Source of the DNA: Dactylis glomerata
Taxonomy: Eukaryota > Streptophyta > Magnoliopsida > Poales > Poaceae
NCBI GenBank assembly: GCA_007115705.1
Contig: QXEO01000531.1
Location: forward strand, 10,246,342 to 10,310,341
Reading direction: 5' to 3'
Length of the DNA stretch: 64,000 bases
Every line of letters begins with the position of its first letter. Position 1 is the first letter of the stretch. Positions 34,551-47,600 of the stretch are shown in pieces. A program made the translations under genes and the position numbers. Under the pieces are notes generated by a model. The model was given only the letters and a program-made list of their open reading frames with translations. It ran no database searches and had not been told where the DNA came from.

Positions 34551-36118
34551 TAACGAGATCGCTGGTGTAAATGGCTAACTGATGTGTCCAACGCGCGACG
34601 CTAGCAAACAAAACTCACCGACAGGCCAAACCCATCACGCAACGGCATCGCCCACCTCACTCCCATCTCAAGAACCTTCCCTCTCTTCAATATGGCTTGA
34701 CCGTGCTGCCCGACCGCCCCCTCTCCGCCGCCGCCGCCGCCATTCCCGACCGCCGGCAGCGCGCCGCTTTTCCACATCTTGGATTCTCGATTCGGCGCAG
34801 CTCTGCTACAATTCTGGTCGATCTCGCGCCGCCATGGTTTTTTTTTTTGGCTCGTTGCGTGCTCCCGTGTCCGGCCACTCGGGGCTTCGTCGCTCGCACT
34901 GTGCAGGTGCTTGATGATCCCTGGCGAGCCACCTCACAGGTTCCTCTCCGACCCCTTGGCGAAGAGCATCTGCAATGCCCTTGTCGACGTGGGAAGGCTT
35001 TGAGGAGGCGAGGAAAGCTGTCCGTGAGGCGCCTCCGCGGCGGACAATGGGACGTCCATGAGCACGCGGCACATGATCTGCCAAATCGGCTAGTATGGAT
35101 GCTTCCCCAAATTTGTCCTTTGCACAGCATCGGGGGTATCCATTCATCTCCTCAGTTTGCTAATTTGACCTACTATGGCGCCATGATAAGCCTTGTTCAT
35201 TGCAAACACGTGCGGCATGACCATTAATCAGAGCAGCAGCAAAATAGATTGGACACCTCTTCGAAGGAATTGATGCCGATCAATGCTACCACCAAGTCTG
35301 CTCTAGCAAATCGCTGTAATCACTAAAAAATTGTGGACAGGAAGGCGTTTGCAATGTCTTCATGTTTGCACTCCAGGCCACGAAGCTGCTAGAGTCATGG
35401 CCTGCAGCTTGAGTAGATCACCCGAGGCAGAAGATTAGCGAGCACATCTCATCCTACACCTGCAATGCTTGGATTCCTTGCAACTGAATTTTGCGTAGGT
35501 TCCACAGGACCAATCCAAGAGGTGTTGTACGTGTGCTCAGAAAATCACATGAGAACCCGGAGACACTTGTAGTCAGTCCCGTCGTCGAGGCTCTCCATAA
35601 GACATGCGCTCTTACGCGATCCCTCAACGACGCTGGCTTAGCCGGCGCTGGCCAACCAGAAATCTTGCTACTTCAGATGGAGCTGAGATGCGGAAGGCCA
35701 ACCAAAAATCCTGCTGCTTCAGATGGAGCTGAGATGCGGAAGGCCAACCAGAAATCCTGCTGCTTCCGATGGAGCTGAGATGCGGAAGTGAGATGCGCCC
35801 ATTGCCCGTACCGGCTCGGGTGCCCGTCCGGCCGGAGCAGCATCATCGTCGCGCCGCTCCTTCTCCTCATATATGAACTGAACAAGCCGATCTAGGTTTT
35901 TTGGGCGACGACCAACGAGCGATGCGGGACAAAGACCCCATCCGGTTTTTCTTGCGATCGGCCAGGTTTTTTTGACGTACGAAAAAAGGATACGGCGATC
36001 GGCCAGGTTTTTTTGACGTACTAAAAAAAAGATACGGACAAAGACAGAGCAGCGAGCGGTTTTTTCACGTACCACGGTTTTTAACCATCACGACCTCAAG
36101 CCGTATTATTAGTAGAGA
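34551..36118. other. Helitron 5' portion with captured fragment and tandem repeats
   Basis: 34690-35200 is exon-like on the plus strand, with scraps such as RFLSDPLAKSICNALVDVGR in one frame and open continuations in others; frameshifts are likely and the parent is unknown. At 35655-35792 a 46-bp unit (CCAACCAGAAATCCTGCTGC..) is repeated three times. At 35955-36045 a 46-bp unit (GATCGGCCAGGTTTTTTTGA..) is repeated twice, ending near the Helitron 5' terminus. Confidence 0.4.
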
Positions 36119-36570
36119 TATGTACATAAGGTATGTGTGAGAACTAAGGAGTGCTAAAAATATAAGTATGAATCACCATTGGATATATACTCTAACTTGA
36201 AGTGGTATATACTCCTTTTTAAAGAGTATATGGTGATTAAGAAAGGGTATACACAACTTTTTCAATAGGTATATACTGTATGTAGAAGTGGTATATACTC
36301 CATATTCCAATAGGTATATGGTGATTTTTGAAGGGGTATATAATGATTTTGTAAAGGGGTATATACTGATTTTTGAAGGGGTATATACTAATTTTGTAAA
36401 GGGGGTATATACTACTTTTTTGTGAGCGAGTATATACCTTGTTGACATGGTATATACTACATTTTTTAGTGGGTATATACCACTTTGCAACTAAAGGAGT
36501 ATATATAGATTTTTTCAAAAGTAGTATATTATTCTTTTTATTTCAAAGTAGTATACCACTTGTTTTCACG
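36119..36570. repeat. array of palindromic GTATATAC motifs, right part
   Basis: About 15 copies of GGTATATACT or GAGTATATAC occur in 310 bases (36181-36500), spaced 15-30 bases, often with TTTTTGAAGGG between them. The motif and spacing match 8590-9175. The junction with the Helitron is TATGTACATAAGG. Confidence 0.55.
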
Positions 36571-39508
36571 ATGAAGTATGCTCATCTACACATTATTATT
36601 TGTGCATAACAAACATGAAGTATATTTGTCTGAAAACACGAGTATGTACAGTACAGAGAACAAACGATCGAGGAGCTGTCCAGCAAAAAAAAAAAGTTTA
36701 TTCTTCCAATCATAAGGCCACACTGATAAAAACAATAGTAGATAAATATACCAATTTCCTGTTGGAGTATAGATGTACACAAGATAACACCTTCTATAAT
36801 CATGAACATGACTCGATCAGTTGTGAAGATGCAAAGCTAGCTGTTAACTAGTTTCCATATACTTCGTATACTAGCCAGATTTGCCATGCATACATTATGG
36901 ATCCATTAAGCCTATGCATCATCGGCGAGTTGCGTCGGCACAAAACGAGCTGGTCCTGCGCCAACAATAACCGGCGTCGCGCCGTCGCTCACGCGTGGCC
37001 GACCGTCAGCTTCATGCTGCACCACTCGCAACCAGCGCGCGATGAGGGATTTAAACTTACATGCAAACAGGTCCATCGCCATCGTCGTGCGCGGACACAT
37101 CTCGTTCTCTTCCGTCTTCATTGAACCACTGCTGGCCGCCTCTCGTAGCCTTTGTTAAGCCGTCATCATGCCGCCGCCAGTCACATCCCATCCTGTATAC
37201 TTCATGGTGCCATGTCGCAGGCAGCATCTCATCTTCATCACGGAGCGCGCCGCCGGCCACATGCGTCTCGTCTCCGCGCCTGTCGTCAATCCGCCCGGCT
37301 GTAACTAGAGAGATGCAATGAAATATAAGCAGAGAATCAACGCGTATCACAGCTGCATAAATTAATGCAACAGAAAATTTGATACTGTAACTCCGTTTAC
37401 CGATGGTCACCGGAAGAGGTGTCGACGCCGCCGGAGATTTTGTTGGCCAACACCTGCGGCCATCTGGTCTCGTTCGTATTAATACGGGCAAACGCTGGCG
37501 TCCGAACTCCCTACAAATATGGATCAAATTTTCAAATAAACCTTATCCATGCATAGAGATAGATACGATAGGTAGTTAATTATTTATTTTAAATAAATAA
37601 TGCATACCGGGCATGCATGTTGGAACCCATCATCGCGTCCATCATTGCGTTTTGGTGTTGGAGTATGTACACCATATCTAGGGTATACATATCCCATTCT
37701 CGGGATATATATAAAACATCATGTATTTTGTACGTATTGAGCATGGTGCCCTGGTTATTTTACCTATATATATATAGGAAAATAAGATCGAAAATTGCTG
37801 GCTACAAAGAAGGGTAACTACGCACTGTTTGAGAAATCAACACGTGTATAACGCCGTTTGTCACAACGATACACTGTGATCGGCATGCCCTATTCTCTCT
37901 CTTCGTCATTCTCTGTCTCATGTCAAACCGGGCTAGCCTCGCAGAGATAAAGGAGCAGATTATGTCAGACCAGAGTACAACATAAAGGAACAAGCTACGT
38001 CAGATTAGCATGTGAACCTATTGAAGATTCTGATCCCAAAGGAATCTTTCGAGTCTATAGCTAAACAAATCTGATTCTAGTGCTAATCGAGTCCAAGGAA
38101 ATAAAAAATTGTGACGACCCACTGTAATCGTTATTGTCTTGACAGAACTGGTATATCATTATCAGAAAAAGTCGGTTATTTTCCCAAAAAAGTCGGTTAT
38201 TCCCACTTCTTTTATTTTGAGGTCCTGCTAAGTGAGCTAAACAGCTGGTGTGATTTTTTCTTAGCTAGACTCATCTCGTGAGTCAACTTCTTTCTGACAG
38301 AAAACACTAGCACACTACACACGAACTGGCTTGCTCTAGAATTAGGAGTACTAATCCGCTTTGACACCTCCGAAAAGCACTAGTCACCCTGCTCAAAATT
38401 ACTGGTATTCACCCGGGTAGCAGGCTAGCAGCAGGCAGTCGGACCTGCTTCGTTTTTTGCTTGGGAGGCCTGACTCACGGGTAGCAGCAGGCAGCCTATT
38501 CGAATCTATTAATGCAACACAGCCAGAGTCGTCAAGTGGCCTAATTTTTTATCAGGAGCACGCAAGGCCAAAGTCTGTCAAGTGGCCGTTATGTGACCGT
38601 TTGAGATCAACAACATCCAACGGTTGGTGTCATAGAGGTAGCTAGCCCCTATTGCAGAAAATCCACTCTCATATATATATGTCGAGTCGCTATTCTGCAC
38701 CCGAACCAGCGTACGCACCGAGCCAGCGTACGCACCGCATGTTCCATCCGTTCCGAGCGGAACCGTTCCACCGGCTCGCGGGCATCAGATCGAGTGAACA
38801 GACAACATAAAGAAAGCCGCATGCGACGTAAAAATTCGGTTAGGACCCATCCCATGTCGCACGCACCAGCCCGAGGCCCGAGCGCACAGGCGACATAATA
38901 AAGCGGCATGCGACATAACTTTCGGTCAGGAGCTAAACCTGCTAGCTCCATCGACCACCAAAGGTTAAATACCAATTTCGGTTTGACGTAAAGAGTTCAG
39001 ATTACCAGCATAAGATTTACATGACCAAGGAAACTGCTAGGATAACGCAATTGCAACAAGATAAATACCCATGTATGAGCTTCATTTATTTCAAATTCCT
39101 AAACATAATGCCAATTATAACACTAGAATAAATTTCTTTTGATTGGTACTTTCACAAAGAACCTAGCTGGGCATGGCCACTCTTCAACACATGATTGGAG
39201 ATAGCATTGACACCAACAAAATTTAAAAAGATGCAAAGTTACATATCTAAAGATTCATTTTTTACAACAACAATAATTATGTCAAGTGAAATTTATAGTT
39301 ACCAACGAAGTCAACACAATGCAATTGGAGAGAAAATCAATGGAGTTCCTCAAGCCCATTAGACTAGTGAGATCAGACAATTTCTTTTTTAACTTGCTAA
39401 TTATTAACTTAAAGTAAACCTAATAGTTACAGGAGAGGCAAGATAACATTTAGCATTACTGAAGTACTGGTCATAATAACATCTTGCCAACACGAACATG
39501 CAATCATC
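36571..39508. other. unassigned intergenic DNA
   Basis: 36900-37530 is GC-rich with open frames on both strands but no recognised domain. 37600-37760 has further GTATAC-type phrases. 38370-38640 has direct repeats (CGGGTAGCAGCAGGCAG at 38413 and 38475; GTCAAGTGGCC at 38531 and 38577). 38690-38960 begins TTCTGCACCCGAACCAGCG and contains CCAGCGTACGCACCG twice in tandem. No gene is supported. Confidence 0.4.
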
Positions 39509-39725
39509 TGTATTTGATCACCAGGGATAAGCGGGTCCACCAAATACAGCGGAAGTTACTCTGGGGCGATCGTGAGGGCGATCGCACGATAGCTAGGGTT
39601 TTCCTCTTGAGGGTGGCGGCGATCGACGGCGGAGTGATCCTCGACGGCGAGGACTGCTGCGTGCGGCGGTTGTGGTCTCTGTCTCCCTGCCCTAGCGCTC
39701 GTGGAGTGCGAGGTGTAGGGGATTG

Positions 39726-41061
39726 ATGGCATCACCGAACCAATCGATGGGTAGAGGCGGTGGTTCATCCCGAACCCCCTCTCGATCTCCTGCTGGTTTG
39801 GGTGCAGATGATCTTGCGGCGGGGCTCTCCACCAGGATGGGTGAGTTGCTGCTGACGGACAAGGAAGCCACTGGGCTTGTCATCTCGGGGATTGGATCTG
39901 CGCAGGTTCCACGGCCGCGGTGGGCGGCGGTGGGCATGGTTTGTTCCCCGAGGAGGTTAGTAATTGGTGCCTTGGAGCGATCTATGGAGAAAGCTTGGGG
40001 TCTGCATCGCCCGGCGCAGTTCAGGGACATTGGGGAAAACCGATTTGTGGTGCGTTTTGCGACGGAGGGAGACGGGAAGCATGTGATGCGCAATGGTCCT
40101 TGGAAATTTGACTTCAATGTTGTGTTGTTGAAGGACTATGATGGATCTGTCCGGCCCTCTGACATGGTGTTTGATTCTATGGAAATCTGGGTCAGAGTGT
40201 TGGATCTGCCAATGGATATGATGAACAGGGTTTATGGTGAATTGATTGGCAATTGGATTGGCCGGTTTGTTTCGGTTGAGGTAGATAGTGAAGGCATGGC
40301 TTGGGGCAAGGATCTAAAGATCAGGGTTGCTATTCGAGTGGATCAACCTTTAGTTCGAGGAGTCCCTCTGAAGGAATGAGGTAGAAGGGAAGTGGTTTGA
40401 CATAAAGTATGAGAAGATCCCACACTTCTGTTTTGACTGTGGGTGTCTTGTTCATGCTGTTGAGGGCTGCCAGGCTGGCAGCAAGGATGTGAAGCAGTGG
40501 GGTGAGTGGCTGAGGGCATCGCCGCGTAAACCTTCAAGGGCGGCTCCGGTCTCAAGACCGTCTGTGTCTTCGAGTAGTTTTAGCAGTCGGTCTGCAGGTG
40601 GTGGTGCAAGGTTTGATGGAGGTGTTAGCATTCGTGATCTCCCTCCTAGAAGGAAATTGGATTTTAATCAAGAAGAATCAAGCTCGTCCCGCACTGGTGG
40701 TGTCGAGCACAGATGTGAGGAGGAGTTCACGAGTCCGGGGAAGGACCTCAGGTCAAGGGCCTCTGAAGTTGATGGAGGTAAAGCGCCTATGGAAATCCTT
40801 CCTAGGAAAACTAGGCAGGGAACTTTCGTTAGGAAACCCAGAGCTCAAGTGGGTGACCGATCGGGGGAACACTTTCTGGTACCACTGGGTGCCAGAACCA
40901 AGAAGAGAGGATCGAAGCAAGTTTGGCTGCCGGTACCTGTTCGGGTGGTAGGAGAAGGAGACTCTGAATCGGCAGGTAAGAGACAGAGGACAGTTTTGGT
41001 CTTTGACAGGCTAGAGGATCCATCGGCGGACCCTGCGAGGCAGGGCCGCCGGGAGCAATGA
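39726..41061 (+). pseudogene. LINE ORF1 protein (DUF4283 plus zinc knuckle), one frameshift
   Basis: ATG at 39726 starts MASPNQSMGRGGG. Residues ~30-215 match the DUF4283 region of plant LINE ORF1 (GENRFVVRFATEGDGKHVMR, NGPWKFDFNVVLL, MEIWVRVLDLPMDMMN). After RGVPLKE a one-base insertion (GAA TGAG GTA, at about 40377) shifts the frame. The +1 frame then continues EGKWFDIKYEKIPHFCFDCG with a CX2CX4HX4C zinc knuckle, CFDCGCLVHAVEGC. A Ser/Arg-rich tail ends at TGA 41059-41061. ORF1 proteins bind the LINE RNA. Confidence 0.85.
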
Positions 41062-42483
41062 TTATCTTAAGCCTGAACTGCCGTGGACTAGGGTTGGACG
41101 CGGCGGTAGGCGAACTGCGGGGTCTTATTAGATCATACAACCCAGCGGTGGTTTTTCTAAGCGAGACTAAGAAGAAAGCAAGTGCTATGGACAAATTGAA
41201 ATGGAGCTTGGGTTTTTCAAGTGGTATGGCTGTTGATTGCAATGGGCGTAGTGGTGGGTTAGCGCTGTGGTGGAGGGAGGATGTAGTGGTCTCGGTGCGG
41301 CCGTGGTGCCAGTATTTCATTGATGCGAAGATTGAGTTTGGCAGCAAAACCTTGCGGTTCTCAGGTATCTACGGTGAACCACGGACTGAGCTCAGAGGTA
41401 AAACATGGGAGGCGTTACGTTTTCTCCGGCGGCAAGACGATCTCCCATGGCTGTGTGCCGGTGATTTTAATGACATTGTGAGCTCTTCGGAACAGCGCGG
41501 AGGAAATCCTCGGAGCGAGAGCCAAATGGAAGCTTTTCGTGAGTGTTTGTCCGACTACGGACTTACATACCTTGGCTTCTCGGGCTATGAGTTTACATGG
41601 GATAATAAGTGTGAAGGAGGTGACAATGTCCAAGTAAGGCTAGACCGGGGAACGGCGACGGCGCCCTTTCTCGCTCTATTTCCTTTAACTCAAGTTGAGA
41701 AAGTTGTCACTGAAGAGTATGATCACATGGCTTTGTTAATTAGAGTTCAGGAGGATCTGCTTGCTCGTTGTCCAGCGGGACGCAGAGGCTTCCAATTTGA
41801 GGAGATGTGGCTCAAACACGAAGGTTATGAGGAGATGGTGAAAGAAGCTTGGCAAAATGGCCGAAATGGAGACGCTAGCATCCATGGCTTGTGGCACAGG
41901 CTACGAGATATGTCAAGGGATATGAAACGCTGGAGTTTCGAAACGTTTGGCTCGGTTCGTGCTGAACTCAAAAATTTAAAGAGCAAATTGGAGGAAGCAA
42001 AGTTGGAAGCGAGGATCAATGCATCTTTCGCGGAATGCAGAGCAATTGAACTTAAACTACATGATATCTATGAGAAGGAAGAAATCATGTATCGGCAACG
42101 CTCTAGGCAAGAGTGGCTGAAGGCGGGAGATCAGAATACGAAATATTTTCAGAACTGAGCTTCTCATCGGCGGAGGAAAAACACAGTCCGGTGTCTTCGG
42201 AAAAGTGACGGTACCTTGTGCAAAACCAACGAAGGAATGAGTAGAATGGCACAGGCGTTCTACCAAGATTTGTATACTTCTGAAGGTTCAGTGGATAGGG
42301 ATGCAATTCTTAATCTTGTTGCACATGCGGTATCAGATGACATGAACAGTACTCTGTTGGCGCCCTTTTCTGACAAAGAAATCGAGGAAGCTCTTTTTCA
42401 AATGGGCCCGACTAAGGCCCCTGGGCCGGATGGACCGCCGACGCTGTTTTTTCAAAGACACTGGTCTTTTCTGAAGGAGCATG

Positions 42484-44657
42484 TGAAAGGACGAGATGTC
42501 GCCTAGAGGGGGGGTGAATAGGCGTTTTAAAAACAATTACGGAATTGGCTTGAAGGAATGCGGAATTAAACTAACGTTTATTTTCTTCAAGCACAAGACC
42601 TAAAAATGCTAGGCTCAACTAAGTGCAACAACAACAACTAGATATAAGCAAGATAGCACAAGATATAATTCACAAGTGATAAGCAAGATATAAGTACTTC
42701 AAGCATGATGGCTATCACAAGGAAATAAACTCGGGTATAGAGATAACCGAGGCACGCGGAGACGAAGATGTATCCCGATGTTCACTTACATAAAGTAAGC
42801 TAATCACCGTTGGAGAGATGCGGGTAACCACGAAGGCCCCCGAACGCCACGAAGGCTCACCTTCTTCTCCGAGTCCCCCACGAAGCTAGGGACCCCTTCT
42901 TATGGTTAGCTTTTCCTCCACTCCGGAGATGGCAAGCTCCACAACCACTTCACAACTCCCACGAAGGGGAAGCCCGGGCCTCTTCACAATCTTCCACGAA
43001 GAGGACACCGTGGCACAACCACCGAGCCAACTAGGAGGTCACCCTCCAAGAGTAACAAGCTCACGGTCTCTCACTCGAACAAATCGTAATGGAGAGCTCA
43101 ACACTATGCAAGGATGCAAAGCAAGAACACAAGGGAAAGTGCTCAAATCCTTCTCTCTCAAATCCCACCAAAGCAACAAATGCTATGGAGGAGTTAGAGA
43201 GGAAGAACAAGGGTGGAGGTCAACCAATGACTCCAAGATCTAGATCCCAAAGGTTCCCCTCACTTAGAGGAGGAATGAGTTGGTGGAGATTGTAGATCTA
43301 GATCCCCTCTTCCAAATCCCTCAAAAATATGCAAGAATCATTGGAGGGAAGAGAGAGGGAGCAAGCTCAAGAGGCTCAACAATGGAGGTGAGAGAAAGGC
43401 TCAAGAACACCCTAGAACACTTAGAAAACCGTTGGGGAAGAAGCCCCCTTTTATAGGGCAAGAAAACTGCCCGTTAGGGAGATTTTTCGGTCATTCCGGA
43501 GCAGCCCGGAGCAGCCCGGAGCAGCGCCCGGAGCAGCTCCGGCCGGTACTCCGGAGCGAGTACCCGGCCACTGCTCAGCCCGGAGCAGCCCGGAGCAGCT
43601 CCGGACGTCACTCCGGATTTGCAAATACAGCAAAACCACTCATACGAAAAACGCGATAACTTTTGCATCTGAACTCCGTTTTTAGCAAACTTGGACTTTT
43701 TGAAAAGCTTAGAAAAAGTACTACAACCTTATGCAGAGAAACACCAAGAAAAGTCAAGAGGAAAAATACCAAATGTGGAGAGGTGTGAAACCTTCGAAAG
43801 TGAAGAACCGGTAAAATCTCTCAACTCGAAAACGCAATAGAAGATGCATTTGGATTCCGTTTTCGATGAACTTGGGCTTGTTGGAAAGCTAGCAACAAGC
43901 TCAAGAACCTCACATAGAGAAACACCAAGAAGCAACAAACTAGGAAGATGCAAAGTATGCAAAGGATTGAGCTCCCTATGACGATGTGATCAAGTTACCC
44001 AACCGAAAGCCCCTCTTGATAGTGCGGCTATCTATCCTATAACCCGGTCTCCCAACAAACACCTTGAGACCGGTAAAAGGAAAACCTAGCAAGGACATAC
44101 CTTTGCCTTGAGCATCCCACTTGATCTTGATGATGATGCTTCATACTTCCGTCAAGCCGGAATGCTTCACTTGATCATTGTTGCTTCGTGAAGACTTCCA
44201 ATATGTTCCCCCATACACCACTATGGGATACCTTCACTAAGGCATGTCTTCACAAATCTATTATCACCAAAAGGATGACAAGCTTCAAGCATATGATCTT
44301 CTTGAGATGCTTATCTTGAACTTTCACAACTCAACCTTGATAAAGAACATCATTTGATTTCATTCTCCCATGGGCCATATTGAATCCTTCTTTTGATGTA
44401 AGCCCATGGGAAGATACTTGATTCCACTATTCTCTCTTCATCTTGGTCATATTGGATTCATATCTTCTATTCAATGATCTTGATGCCAATACTTAAGATA
44501 TATCTTTATCTTCATGGCATCCAAGCCTTGAATCCAACACATGGACTTCAAGCAATTCCTATGAACAATTCCTTCATAAAAATCTCAATGAAAACATTAG
44601 TCCATAGGGATTGTCATTAATTACCAAAAACACACTTAGGGGCAATTTACCCTTACA
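42484..44657 (-). repeat. 3' LTR
   Basis: Starts TGTAAGGGTAAATTGCCCCT and ends ...TCGTCCTTTCA on the minus strand. It contains a local array of CGGAGCAGC phrases at 43497-43610 and CT-rich stretches. Frames within it (42902-43243, 43432-43659) recur in the other LTR and are not genes. Confidence 0.95.
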
Positions 44658-44680
44658 ATCTCCCCCATTTTGGTAATTGA
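44658..44680 (-). other. polypurine tract
   Basis: On the minus strand AAAATGGGGGAGAT immediately precedes the 3' LTR. This is the expected primer for plus-strand synthesis. Confidence 0.8.
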
Positions 44681-47600
44681 TGACAATCTCAACAAGAGGG
44701 TTTATATAATGAATGATAGAAACTAATATGCAACTTATCCGAGAATAAATTGCATACAAGAGGTTGTATTTGATATGGTCAAGTAACACGAAGCTACTAC
44801 CGCATATCAAAATCAATTGTATTCACATAAACTACAACAAATATGGTTGATGTGAGTGCAACCAAAATATATAGAGCAAACTCCCCCACAATATATGCAC
44901 GTGTGATGAACTTGAATTTCATTGCATACATTGTCAAGATAAACCATTGATGGAGTTTACACTATATATTCAACCATGCAAAACATCTAACAAAGAAGAG
45001 ATGCATGAAAGGCAAACACTTAAGCACAACCAAACTTAAGTATAAAAACCATTTCCCTTAAACCCTCTAAACTTCTCCCCCATTGGCAACGATTGCCAAA
45101 ATGGATGAAGGAATTTAGAAGGCCAATATAGTATGAGTTCCTCCCCAAGATGTGCATTTCTCATAAAAATGAGTGAAATCATATGCACTTATCAAATTAA
45201 CAATATTTGGAGGAAGTCAAACCATATTGAGGATCAAAGATTACAAAAAGATGACATAGTGAAGGAAGCTTCAACGAATGAAGCAAGCAAGCAATCAAGA
45301 GACCCAAAGAACCAATTGGACACAAGAAGAAGTGATGATAAGAGCTACAAGATGCCTTAAATGAAATACGGAAGCTCCCCAAGGTCCATGCATAAATTTG
45401 AATTTTTGTTGCATTTGAATACAATATGCACAAACATGGAATCCTTACTCCCTCTATATCATTTAAAACAAAACATGAGCACGAAAGAATACAAAAGGAT
45501 CAATACGCTTATCAAAGTTAAATTTAGTCCAAAAAGATTCACGAGATATGAGTGCGAGAAGAAGCAATAAAGAATAAACAAGCACTCATAAATCAAGTTC
45601 TTACCAACACCATCAAGAACAAAATGGATAAGAAAGATGGTCGGCAAAGAACGAGGATATCAAGGGAAGAAATTAACACTCTTATGCATATACATTTCTA
45701 AGTGGACAAAAAATCATGATGAACAATCCACAAAGAAACATGTATACACAAGAGGTTAGTTGAAATTAAGGAAGACATGATATCCAAGAGAGAGTCATAG
45801 AATATACCAAATAGCTTTGCTAGAAAGCATATATAGCCCAAGGCTCCATTTTCCATTATGGTATATTAATAAACTCCCCACGCAAAATCATCAAAGCCAT
45901 CACAACTAGCAATAAGGGATCAAAAGATAGTCGGGATGCTTTGAAAGGCAACAAGCATAATAAAAAAGGGTACAACTTGCAACATTATCTATATTGCACA
46001 TGAGAGAGCGTTGAGGAATTAATATGCAATAAATTGCTAAAATGGCATATTTGGGATTGGTGAATCATAAACATGATTTTATATACTTCCCATCATATGC
46101 AATCATCTCAACTTGCTCACATATGAAATAAAGATATTTCTTTATAAGACCTTTGCAAGAACCGCAACATTTGCGAATAAATATTATCATGCCAAGAACC
46201 AACCTACAAGAGTTGGGATGCTAGAAAAGTATGCATGAATGTTATACTTGTTACCGAGATAGCAATGGTGTGATGTAGTAGATAAGAGTTCACCGGTCAT
46301 CCTAGCTTGGCTCCAATAAACATATGGTGATAACACCTTCCTTATAAACGAGACAAGCATCCATTGCATCTCCAATGTACCTAAGACATCATTCAAGTAC
46401 ATCTTGGTCCCCAAACTTATTGGGTCCAAAGTGGTTAGACTAACCACAATACATATGATAGACTCCATAAAAATATGTGCATAGTTAAAGATGAAATTTG
46501 AATTTCATGCACATCTTAGCCATTTAGGATTTGATGGAGTATAACATATATATTGGATCAAAGAAATCAACTAAGATACAAAAATAAGCATAAAGAGAAT
46601 ATGCATGCACCTATCTTTCAAGATCCAAAGAAGATACGATTTAGACAAAAACACCAAGAATACAAGGAGGTATAAAAGGTGTGGCAAAACACATTATTTG
46701 TCCAAATGACATCAAGAGAACAAATCAACAAATGATTTATTCATAAAATTCAACAAATGAACCTAACAACTTATTGAGCATGAAAGAATAAATAAATAAA
46801 AGCATGCTCAACAATTTATCTCATTCGAGCAAATAAATCATAGAAGAAGGAATGAGATAACTAACTCCCAAAAGAGCAAGGTTCCAACAAATAAACCAAA
46901 CCCTCTACACTTTTCACAATGGCACAAGTACCAAAAAGAAAAGGTTTGTCTTACAACAACACACACTTGATGGGGATCAAGAGATGAGACAAAGTCAAGC
47001 AAAAAGATCCTCAAGAAGGCAATAAGACAATGGGAGTCAAAATAATTTCTTGGCAAGAAATATGGGCAATAAGATGCAAATTCCAAGGTGAAGATGATCT
47101 AGAGGAATTACCACACATATATACGAATACCAGTTGTCAAAGACAAGAAGTTCATATTGGAATTATTTCCCGGTGGTGTATTGCAAAGATATTCAAGATC
47201 AACTTCACAATAAAAGGCATATGGTTAAATATTCAAATTAAGCACCATGCACGAAAAAGGATTCTTGGTAGCTCCAATAATAGACAAACAATCATGCAAA
47301 GCAATGATTAGAGTATCTTGAAGCAAACGGTTTCCTACTTATGATATAGAGAAATATATTTGAGTAAAACCGCACCAAGAATTCTTACTCAAACCAAGAG
47401 CAAAGAAATTATCAATAAAATCATTTAAGAAATAACGGAGCTTGTTTGAGCAAACATGCCACCTAGAAATAAGATAATTAACAATATCAACTCTAAGTGG
47501 CAATACCTCAAATGTTCACATTTCCTAGGCTTGTGATATGCATAAGGCATATTACTCCCCCATAATGTGATATTAAATTCTTTTCAACAAAAGGCAAACA

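Larger units (their letters stand above)
12016..36118 (-). mobile_element. minus-strand Helitron, about 4.5 kb, expanded to 24 kb by nested insertions
   Basis: The 3' end is at 12016: on the minus strand the hairpin CCCGTAGCAACGCACGGG is followed by CATTCAA and CTAG, then host T. A minus-strand 5' end is at 36118: A|TCTCTACTAATAATACGGC. I see no other minus-strand Helitron end between them. Both flanks belong to the GTATATAC array, which supports pairing them. Subtracting the 2.4-kb CACTA, the MULE plus its CACTA, and the MITE complex leaves about 4.5 kb. No Rep/helicase is present. The Helitron-owned pieces include AT-rich DNA at 12050-12540, exon-like scraps at 14970-15800, GC-rich fragments at 29640-30600 and 34560-35800, and a 46-bp direct repeat near the 5' end (35955-36045). 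Pairing of the two ends is inference. Confidence 0.6.

Noticed and set aside
36173..36518. Open frames of similar YTP/YIL composition
   Set aside because: Same array artefact as at 8590-9175.
43490..43610. CRISPR-like array of CGGAGCAGC phrases
   Set aside because: Short overlapping direct repeats without unique spacers, in a plant LTR and present in both LTR copies.
42902..43659. Frames MVSFSSTPEMASS.. and MGKKPPFIGQ..
   Set aside because: They lie inside the LTR and recur in the other LTR at 50919-51703; LTR DNA, not genes.
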